Of a stretch of 64,000 nt of DNA, positions 8,441 to 16,609 are shown in pieces (within the stretch, counting starts at the first letter, position 1; every line of letters starts with the position of its first letter). Position numbers and translations under genes: made by a program. The notes beneath the pieces were generated by a model. That model did no database searches. It was given only the letters and a program-made list of their open reading frames with translations, and had not been told where the DNA came from. The stretch lies in contig NZ_CP195105.1 in the NCBI RefSeq assembly GCF_051175565.1, positions 2,046,001 to 2,110,000 of the forward strand, in the 5' to 3' direction. The stretch comes from Daejeonia sp002484105 (GTDB taxonomy: Bacteria > Bacteroidota > Bacteroidia > Flavobacteriales > Weeksellaceae).

Positions 8441-10375
8441 ATGAGTCAGAAACAATATACAGCCAGCAGTATCCAGTCTGTAGAAGGGATTGAGCATGTG
8501 CGTCTGAGACCATCCATGTATATCGGTGATGTAGGATCGAGAGGTCTTCATCATCTCGTATATGAAGTAGTAGACAACTCAATCGACGAAGCCCTTGCAG
8601 GATACTGCGACACTATTACCGTAACCATCAAAGAAGGCAATGCCATTGAAGTGACGGATAACGGGCGTGGGATTCCGGTAGACTTCCACGAAAAAGAACA
8701 GCGTTCTGCCCTCGAGGTAGTGATGACCAAGATTGGTGCAGGAGGAAAATTTGACAAAGATTCCTATAAAGTATCCGGAGGCCTCCACGGAGTTGGAGTA
8801 TCGTGCGTCAATGCCCTTTCTACGGATATGGTAACCACCGTTTACCGCGACGGGCATGTGTATCAGCAGAAATACCAGAAAGGTCATGCCGTAACCGGTG
8901 TTGAACAAATTGGTGACAGTGACAAAACCGGTACCGCGCAGCTTTTCCAGCCGGACAATTCCATTTTCAACGAGCTGGTCTATAACTATGATACACTTGC
9001 TGCAAGACTCCGCGAACTGTCGTTCCTGAACCGTGGCGTAACCATCACCCTGACAGACGAGAGAGAAAAACTTGAAGACGGAAGTTTCAAACATGAAGTT
9101 TTCCATTCTGAAGGAGGTCTTAGAGAATTCGTGGAATATATTGATGGCAACAGAGAACCCATCATGCAGGATGTCATCTATATGGAAGGAGAGCGCGAGA
9201 ATGTTCCGGTAGAAGTAGCCATGCGTTACAACACTTCCTTTACAGAAAATATCCATTCTTATGTGAATAATATCAACACACATGAAGGGGGTACACACCT
9301 TGCCGGTTTCCGCAGAGCACTGACCAGAACCCTTAAAAGATACGCAGACGAACTCGGACTGCCACAAAAAGAAAAGGTGGAAGTGACAGGTGACGACTTC
9401 CGTGAAGGACTAACTGCCGTAGTTTCGGTAAAGGTCATGGAACCACAGTTTGAAGGACAGACCAAAACCAAACTCGGAAACTCCGAAGTATCTGGTGCGG
9501 TAGACAAAATTGTAGGAGAGATGCTCACCAATTTCCTGGAAGAAAACCCTACTGAAGCCAAACAGATCGTCCAGAAAGTCGTTCTTGCTGCCAAAGCACG
9601 CCAGGCTGCCAAAAAAGCCCGCGAAATGGTACAGAGAAAATCTCCGATGGGTGGCAGCGGACTTCCCGGAAAGCTTTCAGACTGTTCGTCCAAAGACCCT
9701 TCCATTTCCGAAATATTTCTCGTAGAGGGAGATTCTGCCGGAGGTACAGCCAAACAGGGACGTGACCGCGTTTTCCAGGCTATTCTTCCGCTCAGAGGTA
9801 AAATCCTGAATGTGGAAAAATCTATGCTCCATAAGGTTTACGACAACGAAGAAATCAAAAATATCTATACGGCACTTGGTGTTTCTGTCGGTACAGAAGA
9901 AGACAGCAAAGCACTGAACCTTAATAAACTCAGATACCATAAAATCGTCATTATGACGGATGCCGATGTTGATGGTTCGCATATATCAACCCTGATCCTG
10001 ACTTTCTTTTTCCGTTATATGAAAGAACTGATCGAGAATGGTTACGTTTATATTGCATTACCACCACTTTATCTGCTGAAAAAAGGAAACAAAAAAGTCT
10101 ACGCTTATGATGAAAAAGAACGTGAAGAAAAAACGCGCGAACTTTCTGTAGATGGAAAAGGTGTAGAAGTACAACGTTACAAAGGTCTTGGTGAAATGAA
10201 CCCTGAACAGCTCTGGGATACCACACTGAATCCGGAACACAGAACCCTGAAACAGGTTACAATAGAAAATGCCGGTGAGGCCGACAGAATTTTCTCTATG
10301 CTGATGGGCGACGAAGTGCCGCCAAGACGTGAGTTTATTGAGAAAAATGCTGTATACGCAAAAATTGATGTTTAA
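8441..10375 (+). CDS. gyrB: DNA gyrase subunit B
   Basis: A 644-residue type IIA topoisomerase ATPase subunit. The GHKL ATPase domain shows YEVVDNSIDEALAG and DNGRGIPVDFH near the N-terminus and GGLHGVGVSCVNAL for the ATP lid. The TOPRIM domain has EGDSAGGTAKQGRDR and the metal-binding DADVDGSHI. At this length it lacks the roughly 170-residue insertion of gammaproteobacterial GyrB, as usual in Bacteroidetes. The resistance-associated EGDSAGG and GKILNVEK segments look wild type. It is monocistronic, with a strong terminator. gyrA is in the same window about 22 kb away rather than adjacent. Confidence 0.97.
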   Translation: MSQKQYTASSIQSVEGIEHVRLRPSMYIGDVGSRGLHHLVYEVVDNSIDEALAGYCDTITVTIKEGNAIEVTDNGRGIPVDFHEKEQRSALEVVMTKIGAGGKFDKDSYKVSGGLHGVGVSCVNALSTDMVTTVYRDGHVYQQKYQKGHAVTGVEQIGDSDKTGTAQLFQPDNSIFNELVYNYDTLAARLRELSFLNRGVTITLTDEREKLEDGSFKHEVFHSEGGLREFVEYIDGNREPIMQDVIYMEGERENVPVEVAMRYNTSFTENIHSYVNNINTHEGGTHLAGFRRALTRTLKRYADELGLPQKEKVEVTGDDFREGLTAVVSVKVMEPQFEGQTKTKLGNSEVSGAVDKIVGEMLTNFLEENPTEAKQIVQKVVLAAKARQAAKKAREMVQRKSPMGGSGLPGKLSDCSSKDPSISEIFLVEGDSAGGTAKQGRDRVFQAILPLRGKILNVEKSMLHKVYDNEEIKNIYTALGVSVGTEEDSKALNLNKLRYHKIVIMTDADVDGSHISTLILTFFFRYMKELIENGYVYIALPPLYLLKKGNKKVYAYDEKEREEKTRELSVDGKGVEVQRYKGLGEMNPEQLWDTTLNPEHRTLKQVTIENAGEADRIFSMLMGDEVPPRREFIEKNAVYAKIDV

Positions 10376-10402
10376 TCTGTAAAAAGACCTCATGATATCC
10401 AA

Positions 10403-10436
10403 AATCCGCCGGAAAAACTTTCCGGCGGATTTTTTT
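10403..10436 (+). terminator. Strong terminator after gyrB
   Basis: AATCCGCCGGAAA, loop AAC, TTTCCGGCGGATT: a perfect 13-bp stem followed by a T run. It lies between convergent genes and may also affect the leftward regulator gene. Confidence 0.92.
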
Positions 10437-10463
10437 GAAGATAATAGAGAATGGTTGAATAAC

Positions 10464-11171
10464 TTATTTATATTGATCAATAATTGCCGAAAGCAGCGGC
10501 CGGTATTTTTCGCTCACAGGGATACGTTCGCCGGCAATGGTAACACTGTTTTTTCCGACACTTTGAAGGTGCTGCAATGATATAATATGCGAATTATGAA
10601 CCCGTATAAAATTATCATACTGTAGTTTTTCCGATATGGATTTCATCGTCTGGTGCACAATCAGTTTCCGATCCGGAGTGTGAATGATGATATAGTCTTT
10701 CAGTGCATTGATCCGGATGATTTCACGGAGCTTCAGTTTGACATCTTCATTGTTGCTTCGCACAAAAATGAAGTTTTCCTTCAGACTGTTTTCAGAAACC
10801 GATTTCTGCAGCTCTTTCTGCTGCTGAAGTCCATAACTTTTGTAAACTGCTTTCAGAAAGCGTTCGAACGAAAAGGGTTTCAGCAGATAATCGATAACAT
10901 CCATTTCAAACCCGGTTACCGCACAATTGTCATACGCAGTCGTGATGATCACTTGTGGAAGTCTTGGCGAGCTTCTCAGAAATTCGATACCAGAAATTTT
11001 CGGAAGGTTGATATCCAGAAATATAATATCCACCTGCTGGCCGCGCAGCTGCTCCATTGCCTCCTGAACATTATAGCAGTTGGCAACCAGTTTCAGAAAA
11101 GGTATGCGGGAGATATACTCTACGATAATATTATGTGCCAGCTCTTCGTCATCTACGATAATGCAGTTCAT
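10464..11171 (-). CDS. LytTR-type DNA-binding response regulator
   Basis: A 235-residue regulator. The receiver domain (about 1-118) has acidic pocket DDEE at 7-10, phospho-acceptor Asp53 in FLDINLP, Thr77/78 in IITTAYDN and Lys98 in LLKPF. The C-terminal LytTR domain (about 130-235) has KLREIIRINALKDYIIIHT and the FIRVHNSHIISLQHLQSV segment typical of this beta-rich DNA binder. Its ATG overlaps the stop of the upstream kinase gene (ATGA), so the two form one two-component system. The regulon is unknown; the co-oriented kelch and DUF4907 lipoprotein genes are the obvious neighbours. Confidence 0.93.
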   Translation of the reverse strand: MNCIIVDDEELAHNIIVEYISRIPFLKLVANCYNVQEAMEQLRGQQVDIIFLDINLPKISGIEFLRSSPRLPQVIITTAYDNCAVTGFEMDVIDYLLKPFSFERFLKAVYKSYGLQQQKELQKSVSENSLKENFIFVRSNNEDVKLKLREIIRINALKDYIIIHTPDRKLIVHQTMKSISEKLQYDNFIRVHNSHIISLQHLQSVGKNSVTIAGERIPVSEKYRPLLSAIIDQYK

Positions 11172-12220
11172 GTCGGAATCAATTTAATTTTTAGTTTGAT
11201 TTCGTAAGAAAAACCATTGTCTGTAATCTCCAGCTGGTGTTGGTCAGGATACAGAAGTTCCAGCTTTCTCCGGCTGTTTTGCAGTCCCAGTCTGCTTTTG
11301 CTGCCGTCTTCATCACGGCGTCCATAGAAATTACAGACATCGAACTGCAGCACATCATCACATAGATGACAGTTGAGGGTTAACGGTCCTTTCTCGAAAT
11401 CAGCATACTTAAATGCATTTTCTACAAAGGTTAATAACAGAAGTGGCTCAATCTGGTATGCTGCAAAATTACCCCAAAATTTGTAATTAATACCATTAAA
11501 TTTAGAAAATCGTATGGTCTGGATTTCTATATACTTTTTGATATTTTCAATTTCTGCGTTCAGGTTGTTCTTTTTGTCGTCGCGGCTGTTCAGTACATAA
11601 CGCATAATATCGGACAGAATCAGCACCACGCGTGAGGTATCCGGAGATCTGGTGATGGAAAGCGAATAAATACTGTTCAGCGCATTGAAGAAGAAATGTG
11701 GATTGATCTGCTCCCTCAGGACTTTCAGTTCGCTGCTTTGGCGTTCGTATTCCAGTGTTCTGATGGTTTTTCTGTTTTCGTTCCATTGGTCGACAAAGAA
11801 AATCAGTGTACTGAAAAAGAGAGCGAAAAGTCCGATTTTGAAGATAATATCATGCAGGGATATTTGGGGAATTATCGGTCGTAAATGTTCCGGATCCGGA
11901 AATTTTCCGCGCGGGAAAACCGGTGGCCGCATCGGATGCATTGGTGGCATGGTGAGGAACATAATTCCGAAATATACTGCAGCAAAAATCACAATAATCC
12001 ACACAACTTTCTTTTTCGGAAGGCCTACAAGCCAGGGCAGTCCCTTGAAATAATTCAGGTAGAAGATTACCGCTGCAGAGATGAAAATTTTTGCATTGGT
12101 GAGCAAAAGAAAACTTCCGAGAATGGAGTAGTCGACAATCAGTTTGAAAACGATGATAATCAGCCATATCAGAATGTGGTACACGAGCGGCGACTTTATT
12201 TTCCTGATGAGAGGTTTCAT
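11168..12220 (-). CDS. LytS/YehU-type sensor histidine kinase
   Basis: A 350-residue membrane kinase. Four helices are predicted at about 13-30, 36-55, 73-90 and 125-143. The His_kinase domain (PF06580 type) has the phospho-acceptor region EQINPHFFFNALNSIYSLS with His175, and the ATPase domain shows LLTFVENAFKYA and SRLGLQNSRRKL. Between helices 3 and 4 is a loop rich in Pro, Met and His (MPPMHPMRPPVFPRGKFPDP, about 91-110) that would face the periplasm and could sense metal or envelope state; that is inference. It is coupled to the downstream LytTR regulator by a 4-bp overlap. Confidence 0.9.
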   Translation of the reverse strand: MKPLIRKIKSPLVYHILIWLIIIVFKLIVDYSILGSFLLLTNAKIFISAAVIFYLNYFKGLPWLVGLPKKKVVWIIVIFAAVYFGIMFLTMPPMHPMRPPVFPRGKFPDPEHLRPIIPQISLHDIIFKIGLFALFFSTLIFFVDQWNENRKTIRTLEYERQSSELKVLREQINPHFFFNALNSIYSLSITRSPDTSRVVLILSDIMRYVLNSRDDKKNNLNAEIENIKKYIEIQTIRFSKFNGINYKFWGNFAAYQIEPLLLLTFVENAFKYADFEKGPLTLNCHLCDDVLQFDVCNFYGRRDEDGSKSRLGLQNSRRKLELLYPDQHQLEITDNGFSYEIKLKIKLIPT

Positions 12221-12310
12221 AGGCTGAAGTTTTTTCTGGGGTTAATGTTCAGAGGGACCGAATTCAGTGAAATGAAAAGAGATATACTCCGGATGATGAA
12301 CCTGAATTTT

Positions 12311-12341
12311 TAAAAATATCCTTCAGCAAAGCTGAAGGATA
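12311..12341 (-). terminator. Leftward terminator after the DUF4907 gene
   Basis: TATCCTTCAGC (12317-12327), loop AAA, GCTGAAGGATA: a perfect 11-bp stem. On the minus strand it is followed by TTTTTA. It may partially separate the kelch/DUF4907 pair from the two-component genes downstream. Confidence 0.8.
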
Positions 12342-12351
12342 CGGGTTGTTT

Positions 12352-12663
12352 TCAATGATATTCTATCTTCATAGAATCCAGTTCGCTGATACTGATACTC
12401 GGAAGTTTGTATTTATGAAGTTTCCGGAGTGCCAGTTCGGCGGTTTTTTTTGCCTGGACACTGTCTCTGAAAGGCTGGTCACCCGCCACTGCGGGAATGA
12501 ATGGCTGCGTAATAACGGCTTTTCTGTCCTTCAGGATCTGATAACCATAGCCGTCTTTCTGGTGAGTAATCCGGATTTGCAGATCCGTTTCCTTTTTATT
12601 GTTGCATGCGGTAATAAGAAAAGGAGACAGAAGCAGTACAGCAAGTTTTTTGTTAATCGTCAT
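12352..12663 (-). CDS. DUF4907 family lipoprotein
   Basis: A 103-residue protein that starts with MTINKKLAVLLLSPFLITAC, a lipoprotein signal with a lipobox ending at the cysteine. The mature part (YGYQILKDRKAVITQPFIPA and DSVQAKKTAELALRKL) matches the small DUF4907 family of Bacteroidetes, whose genes often sit beside kelch-repeat lipoproteins. The start at 12663 was preferred over an upstream in-frame ATG because it places the signal peptide at the N-terminus; it overlaps the end of the kelch gene by 11 nt, implying translational coupling. Function is unknown. Confidence 0.8.
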   Translation of the reverse strand: MTINKKLAVLLLSPFLITACNNKKETDLQIRITHQKDGYGYQILKDRKAVITQPFIPAVAGDQPFRDSVQAKKTAELALRKLHKYKLPSISISELDSMKIEYH

Positions 12664-13642
12664 CGTCCTGTTCTTCGTTCGGATGAAATACCCAGATATC
12701 ATCAAAATAAGAAGATCCGCTGTTGCCGGTCAGCACATATTCATAATCGTTGAGTGTAAATGCCACTGCACTTTCTCTGGCAGAACCTTCAAAATTGCTT
12801 TTTTGTGTCCAGGAGTTGGCAGTAGGGCTGTACGACCATGTGGTAGCAGTAACGCCGCTGTAGGTACCTGTGGTTACATATCCCAAACCACCCATTGCAA
12901 ATGCTGCAGGAGAAGATCTCTTCACATCATAGTCGTCTTCATCATAGGTATCGGCTTTCTTGGTCCATGTTTCTGTGGAAGGATCGTATGCCCAGAAATC
13001 GCTCTGGTAGGTTCCGTTGTTGGTTCCGAAACCGACATATGCTATATTATTGATGACAAAGGCTGCTCCATCACGTCTTTTGGCGCCTCCGAGACTGACG
13101 ATGGAAGACCATGTCTGTGTCGTTTCGTCGTATTTGTAGAAGTCTTTCAGTTCGCTGCCATCATATCCGGTACCCACATATCCGTTGGTTCCGATGGCAA
13201 AAGCAAGTGCTGCGTAGCGTCCTGTTCCAGGGAAGTCACCAATCTGAGACCAGCTGTTGGAAGAAGGATCGTATTTGTAAAAGTCATTTAGTTTGTTCAG
13301 CCCGTCGTATCCGGTACCGACGTATCCGTAAGAATTGGTAGCAAAACCAACGGCAGAGCTCCTTTTCACGCCAGGGAAATCGGCTTTCTGTGTCCAGGAA
13401 TTGGTAGAGGCATCATAGCTCCACAAATCATTATAATAGCTCTCGCCATCATAGCCACCAGTGATATAGCCTTTGCTGCCTATTGCAAAAGAAGAGGCAT
13501 TGGAGCGGGCTTTACCGTCAAGATCCGAAACCCTTACCCAGTTTCCAACCAGCTCATCGTCATCATCATTACTACAACTCACGGTGAGTAACGGAAGGGC
13601 CACTGCAAATGCTAATCCTAAAACTGAAATTCTGTTTTTCAT
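12653..13642 (-). CDS. Kelch-repeat lipoprotein, six-bladed propeller
   Basis: A 329-residue exported protein. A lipoprotein signal ends at LLTVSC, followed by an acidic SNDDDDE linker. About six kelch repeats then follow, each with a GYVGTGYDG-type strand and a DFYKYDPSSNSW-type strand, predicting a single beta-propeller anchored to a membrane. The C-terminus is again acidic (EEQDDDD). Such proteins usually bind ligands or partners rather than catalyse. It is translationally coupled to the DUF4907 lipoprotein. An IS4-type element is inserted 51 bp before its start, so its native upstream promoter region has been displaced. Confidence 0.87.
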   Translation of the reverse strand: MKNRISVLGLAFAVALPLLTVSCSNDDDDELVGNWVRVSDLDGKARSNASSFAIGSKGYITGGYDGESYYNDLWSYDASTNSWTQKADFPGVKRSSAVGFATNSYGYVGTGYDGLNKLNDFYKYDPSSNSWSQIGDFPGTGRYAALAFAIGTNGYVGTGYDGSELKDFYKYDETTQTWSSIVSLGGAKRRDGAAFVINNIAYVGFGTNNGTYQSDFWAYDPSTETWTKKADTYDEDDYDVKRSSPAAFAMGGLGYVTTGTYSGVTATTWSYSPTANSWTQKSNFEGSARESAVAFTLNDYEYVLTGNSGSSYFDDIWVFHPNEEQDDDD

Positions 13643-13692
13643 TTTTTTTTGTTACAAATGAATTTCATTTTCAAGTGATGCCAAAATAATTT

Positions 13693-13701
13693 AGACGGTA
13701 T
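13693..13701 (+). repeat. Target-site duplication, left copy
   Basis: AGACGGTAT immediately outside the left inverted repeat of the IS4-type element; an identical copy lies at 15086-15094. Confidence 0.9.
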
Positions 13702-15085
13702 CACAGCCGTCCGAAAGTTTTTAAATATTGGCAAAAAAACTTCTGCACGCCCCTGTTTATAGGGGTAAAATTGTTTGGTAGCCGGAATTATGTAGGTCAA
13801 AAAGGGTAGTTTGGGGTGGTTTTTTCGCTTTTTTTACGATGGGTTTAAGTTCGTTGCAGATGTAATCCAAGGTTAAATAGTGCATCAAACATACTCTGAC
13901 TTTCTCACAAAAATTACTGAATGCCGGTTTTCCGGTGCAATAACACCTTTTTATCAATTCCAAAAGCAAATAACAGATCAAAGCCACATAAATCTGCGAT
14001 TTCACCGCATTCTCGCTTGTTCCCAGAAAGGTTTTGATTTGTAAATTCTGTTTCATTGCTTTGAAAAACAATTCAATATTCCATCGTTTTTTGTACAAAT
14101 CGGCAATGGTTCGGGCTTCCCAATCGAGATGGTTAGTGATGATTTCGATGACCTTGTTTTCGTCTTCTTTATAAACGTGTACCAATCGCAATTTTTGCTT
14201 GTCAATGCCTGTTTCCTCTGCCTTTTTGGAATATAATTCAATAATTTCATCTTTGAGGATATCCTGCTCTTTATCATCGGGAAGTTCCTTTTCTTCCAGC
14301 GTTCTATATACCGTATTTTCCTTGATTCGGGTTACAAAAACGTTCTCAGCTTTGATTCTTTTCATCATCAAAGAAAAATCAAAATACCCTCTGTCTTCCA
14401 CGATTATCGTGCCTTTGTCGAACACATTGTTCAGCAATCCATAACGGTCGTGAACCTTGGCTTCGCTAATGTTTACCATATCGGGAAGTCCCAACTGGTC
14501 GTCCCAAACGGTATGGATTTTCAAGCCTCCTTTAGCTGTTCGGAACTTTGCCCAGTTAAAAAGACTCAAACACAAGCTAATGGTGCTGCTGTCAATCAAT
14601 TTGATGTTGTGGTTTTTAATTTCGTCAATAATCTGGCTCTGATACTTGGATTTCAAAGTGTGTTTGTAGTAGCTCAACAGCCTATAATAAAGGCTTTCGA
14701 ACACCTGATAATTTCTTTTTTTATTACCATCGCTCATCGTAGATTTTGCGGGACTTTGGCTTAATCCAATATCAGAAAGAAATGTACTACTGATTGATAA
14801 TCCGCAACTTACATCAGAAAGGGTATAACATTTGTTCAGCTGTCCGAACATTAAAGCAGCCAATTGGTCGTACGTCTTGTATTTATGGCAACCTTTGTCC
14901 GATTGATGTTTGTGGATTTCGGAGTTGAGTAAATGTCTAGGAATCAAATTTAAAATTTGACCAAGTAAGGGTTTGTTTGTATTTTTGGAGCGCCTGAATA
15001 ATGCCATATCTGAAAAAAGTTGAGAGGTTTTTCAATATAACGCATTCTCAGGCACTTTTTTTATTCAGAGTTTCGGATGGTTGTG
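13702..15085 (-). mobile_element. Complete IS4-family insertion sequence, 1384 bp
   Basis: Both ends can be read directly. The left end begins CACAGCCGTCCGAAAG (13702 onward). The reverse complement of the right end (15085 backward) begins CACAACCATCCGAAAC, matching at 13 of 16 positions. The element is flanked by 9-bp direct repeats AGACGGTAT. It carries a single transposase gene on the minus strand. Intact ends, an intact gene and an exact duplication point to a recent insertion. Confidence 0.92.
13757..15007 (-). CDS. IS4-family DDE transposase (DUF4372-type N-terminus)
   Basis: A 416-residue transposase. The N-terminal part (LGQILNLIPRHLLNSEIHKH, then KTYDQLAALMFGQL) is the DUF4372 region common to Bacteroidetes IS4 elements. 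The DDE catalytic part shows an early Asp in KLIDSSTISLCL, a second in IIVEDRGYFDFSLM, and the IS4 signature YKKRWNIELFFKAMKQNLQIKTFLG with its glutamate. No frameshift is visible and the full length matches intact homologues, so it is probably active. The N-terminal ATG lies 78 bp inside the right terminal repeat end. Confidence 0.93.
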   Translation of the reverse strand: MALFRRSKNTNKPLLGQILNLIPRHLLNSEIHKHQSDKGCHKYKTYDQLAALMFGQLNKCYTLSDVSCGLSISSTFLSDIGLSQSPAKSTMSDGNKKRNYQVFESLYYRLLSYYKHTLKSKYQSQIIDEIKNHNIKLIDSSTISLCLSLFNWAKFRTAKGGLKIHTVWDDQLGLPDMVNISEAKVHDRYGLLNNVFDKGTIIVEDRGYFDFSLMMKRIKAENVFVTRIKENTVYRTLEEKELPDDKEQDILKDEIIELYSKKAEETGIDKQKLRLVHVYKEDENKVIEIITNHLDWEARTIADLYKKRWNIELFFKAMKQNLQIKTFLGTSENAVKSQIYVALICYLLLELIKRCYCTGKPAFSNFCEKVRVCLMHYLTLDYICNELKPIVKKAKKPPQTTLFDLHNSGYQTILPL

Positions 15086-15094
15086 AGACGGTAT
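15086..15094 (+). repeat. Target-site duplication, right copy
   Basis: AGACGGTAT, identical to 13693-13701. The remaining sequence to 15261 shows no gene and contains the upstream region of the DUF4270 gene. Confidence 0.9.
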
Positions 15095-15261
15095 GATGAT
15101 TTTTGTCGATGTTTTGTTGTCATTCTTGGATCATTTGATATATGCCGGCTACAGACAAGTCATCTTCAAACTGTCGTCATAGGTCTATAAAAAACAGCCG
15201 GATATATAATTTATTTATCCATCCTAAAATCTCAGCGTAAGTTTATGCCCAAAATGTAAAA

Positions 15262-16599
15262 ATGTATAAATATCTTTTGTACTCCGTAATGCTTTTCTTA
15301 CTGTGGTCTTGTGACCGGGAAAGCAATACTTATGAAGAAGGAGCATCGTGGGCGCAGGCGGAATCCAAAGTGATGATGATCGACACCCTTTCCCTGAAAA
15401 TGTATACCGTAATGAAAGATTCGGTGCAGACCTCCGGGAAAAGCAAAATTCTGGTCGGCCATATACAGGACAATACCTTTGGACAGGTTACTTCCAAATC
15501 CATGTTTGAACTGACACCGGAAAGTTACGCACTTACCGAACCGACCAAAGCGGTTTATGATTCGCTGGTGATGTACCTTACCTATAATGATGCCTATTAT
15601 GGCGATACGCTGAAGACCTTCAAACTTGATGTTTTCCCATTGCAGAACAGAGTGAAGCTCGGGGACGATGGCTACCTGTACAACAATTCTGCCGGAATCA
15701 ATTATTCCGCATCATCCATCGGAAGCAAATCTTTTCTGCCAAGACCCAATACAGACAGTACCTACGTTCGGATTCCGCTGAGTGAGGAATATGGAAAAAG
15801 CCTGTTCAACCTTCTGAAAACCAAAAGCGTTACCGATCAGGAATATTTCCTGAATTTCTTTAAAGGACTTGCCGTGGTGCCGTCTGCGGATAACAACTGT
15901 ATGCTGCGTTTCGGTATCGACCAGTCGTATGTGGTAGATGCCAGCGACAAAAATATTTCGACACTTGTACGGCTTTATTATCATACCCCAACCGAAAATG
16001 GTACCGATCCAGTACAATATACCATCGACCTGAATCCCAGTACTACCTATCAATACAATAAAATAGATCATGATTTTTCCGGATCAGAACTCGCGGGGCT
16101 TTCGCCGACCAATCCTATCGCATCGTCGAAACTCGGCAACAAAAGTTATATGATGTCCGGGTTGGGAATCTATACCAAAATTACCATTCCATATCTTGAG
16201 AATATTAAAAATCTGTCGGAAAATTACAGTATTATCTCCGCCAATATGTACCTGAGTCCTGCTGCAGGATATTACAATAATAATTTCTACAATCCTACAC
16301 CGGTGCATTATTACATTGGTAACAAGGACAACGGAATAGTAACGAATTTTTCAACAACATCTACCGAAGATCCGGAAATCGCACTTTCTGACAAAGGAGA
16401 ATTCCAGTCCGACTATTATTATACATTTCCGATTACTTATTATCTGAATACAGTACTGACCCAAACCTCCAACCTCAATTATAATATCCTGATTTATCCT
16501 ACAGCCTATTCGGATGTCATGGTGAACAAACTTGTGGTGGGCGACCAGAACAACGCAACCAATCCGGCCAAACTGAAATTATACCTTATTGCTTACTAA
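15262..16599 (+). CDS. DUF4270 family lipoprotein
   Basis: A 445-residue exported protein. The signal MYKYLLYSVMLFLLWSC ends in a lipobox cysteine. The body carries DUF4270 features: KILVGHIQDNTFGQVTSKS near residue 60, and a C-terminus with YPTAYSDVMVNKLVVGDQNN. DUF4270 proteins are widespread surface or outer-membrane lipoproteins of Bacteroidetes of undefined function. It is followed 10 nt later by an outer-membrane beta-barrel gene, so the two probably form a lipoprotein and barrel pair. The ATG at 15262 gives the complete signal peptide. Confidence 0.85.
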   Translation: MYKYLLYSVMLFLLWSCDRESNTYEEGASWAQAESKVMMIDTLSLKMYTVMKDSVQTSGKSKILVGHIQDNTFGQVTSKSMFELTPESYALTEPTKAVYDSLVMYLTYNDAYYGDTLKTFKLDVFPLQNRVKLGDDGYLYNNSAGINYSASSIGSKSFLPRPNTDSTYVRIPLSEEYGKSLFNLLKTKSVTDQEYFLNFFKGLAVVPSADNNCMLRFGIDQSYVVDASDKNISTLVRLYYHTPTENGTDPVQYTIDLNPSTTYQYNKIDHDFSGSELAGLSPTNPIASSKLGNKSYMMSGLGIYTKITIPYLENIKNLSENYSIISANMYLSPAAGYYNNNFYNPTPVHYYIGNKDNGIVTNFSTTSTEDPEIALSDKGEFQSDYYYTFPITYYLNTVLTQTSNLNYNILIYPTAYSDVMVNKLVVGDQNNATNPAKLKLYLIAY

Positions 16600-16609
16600 C
16601 AGAAATAAT

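Noticed and set aside
13681..13689. Seven-of-eight -7 element before the kelch gene
   Set aside because: TTATTTTG differs from consensus at the second base and has no -33 partner after the IS insertion.
15712..16071. Antisense frame in the DUF4270 gene
   Set aside because: No motif and no promoter; a shadow frame.
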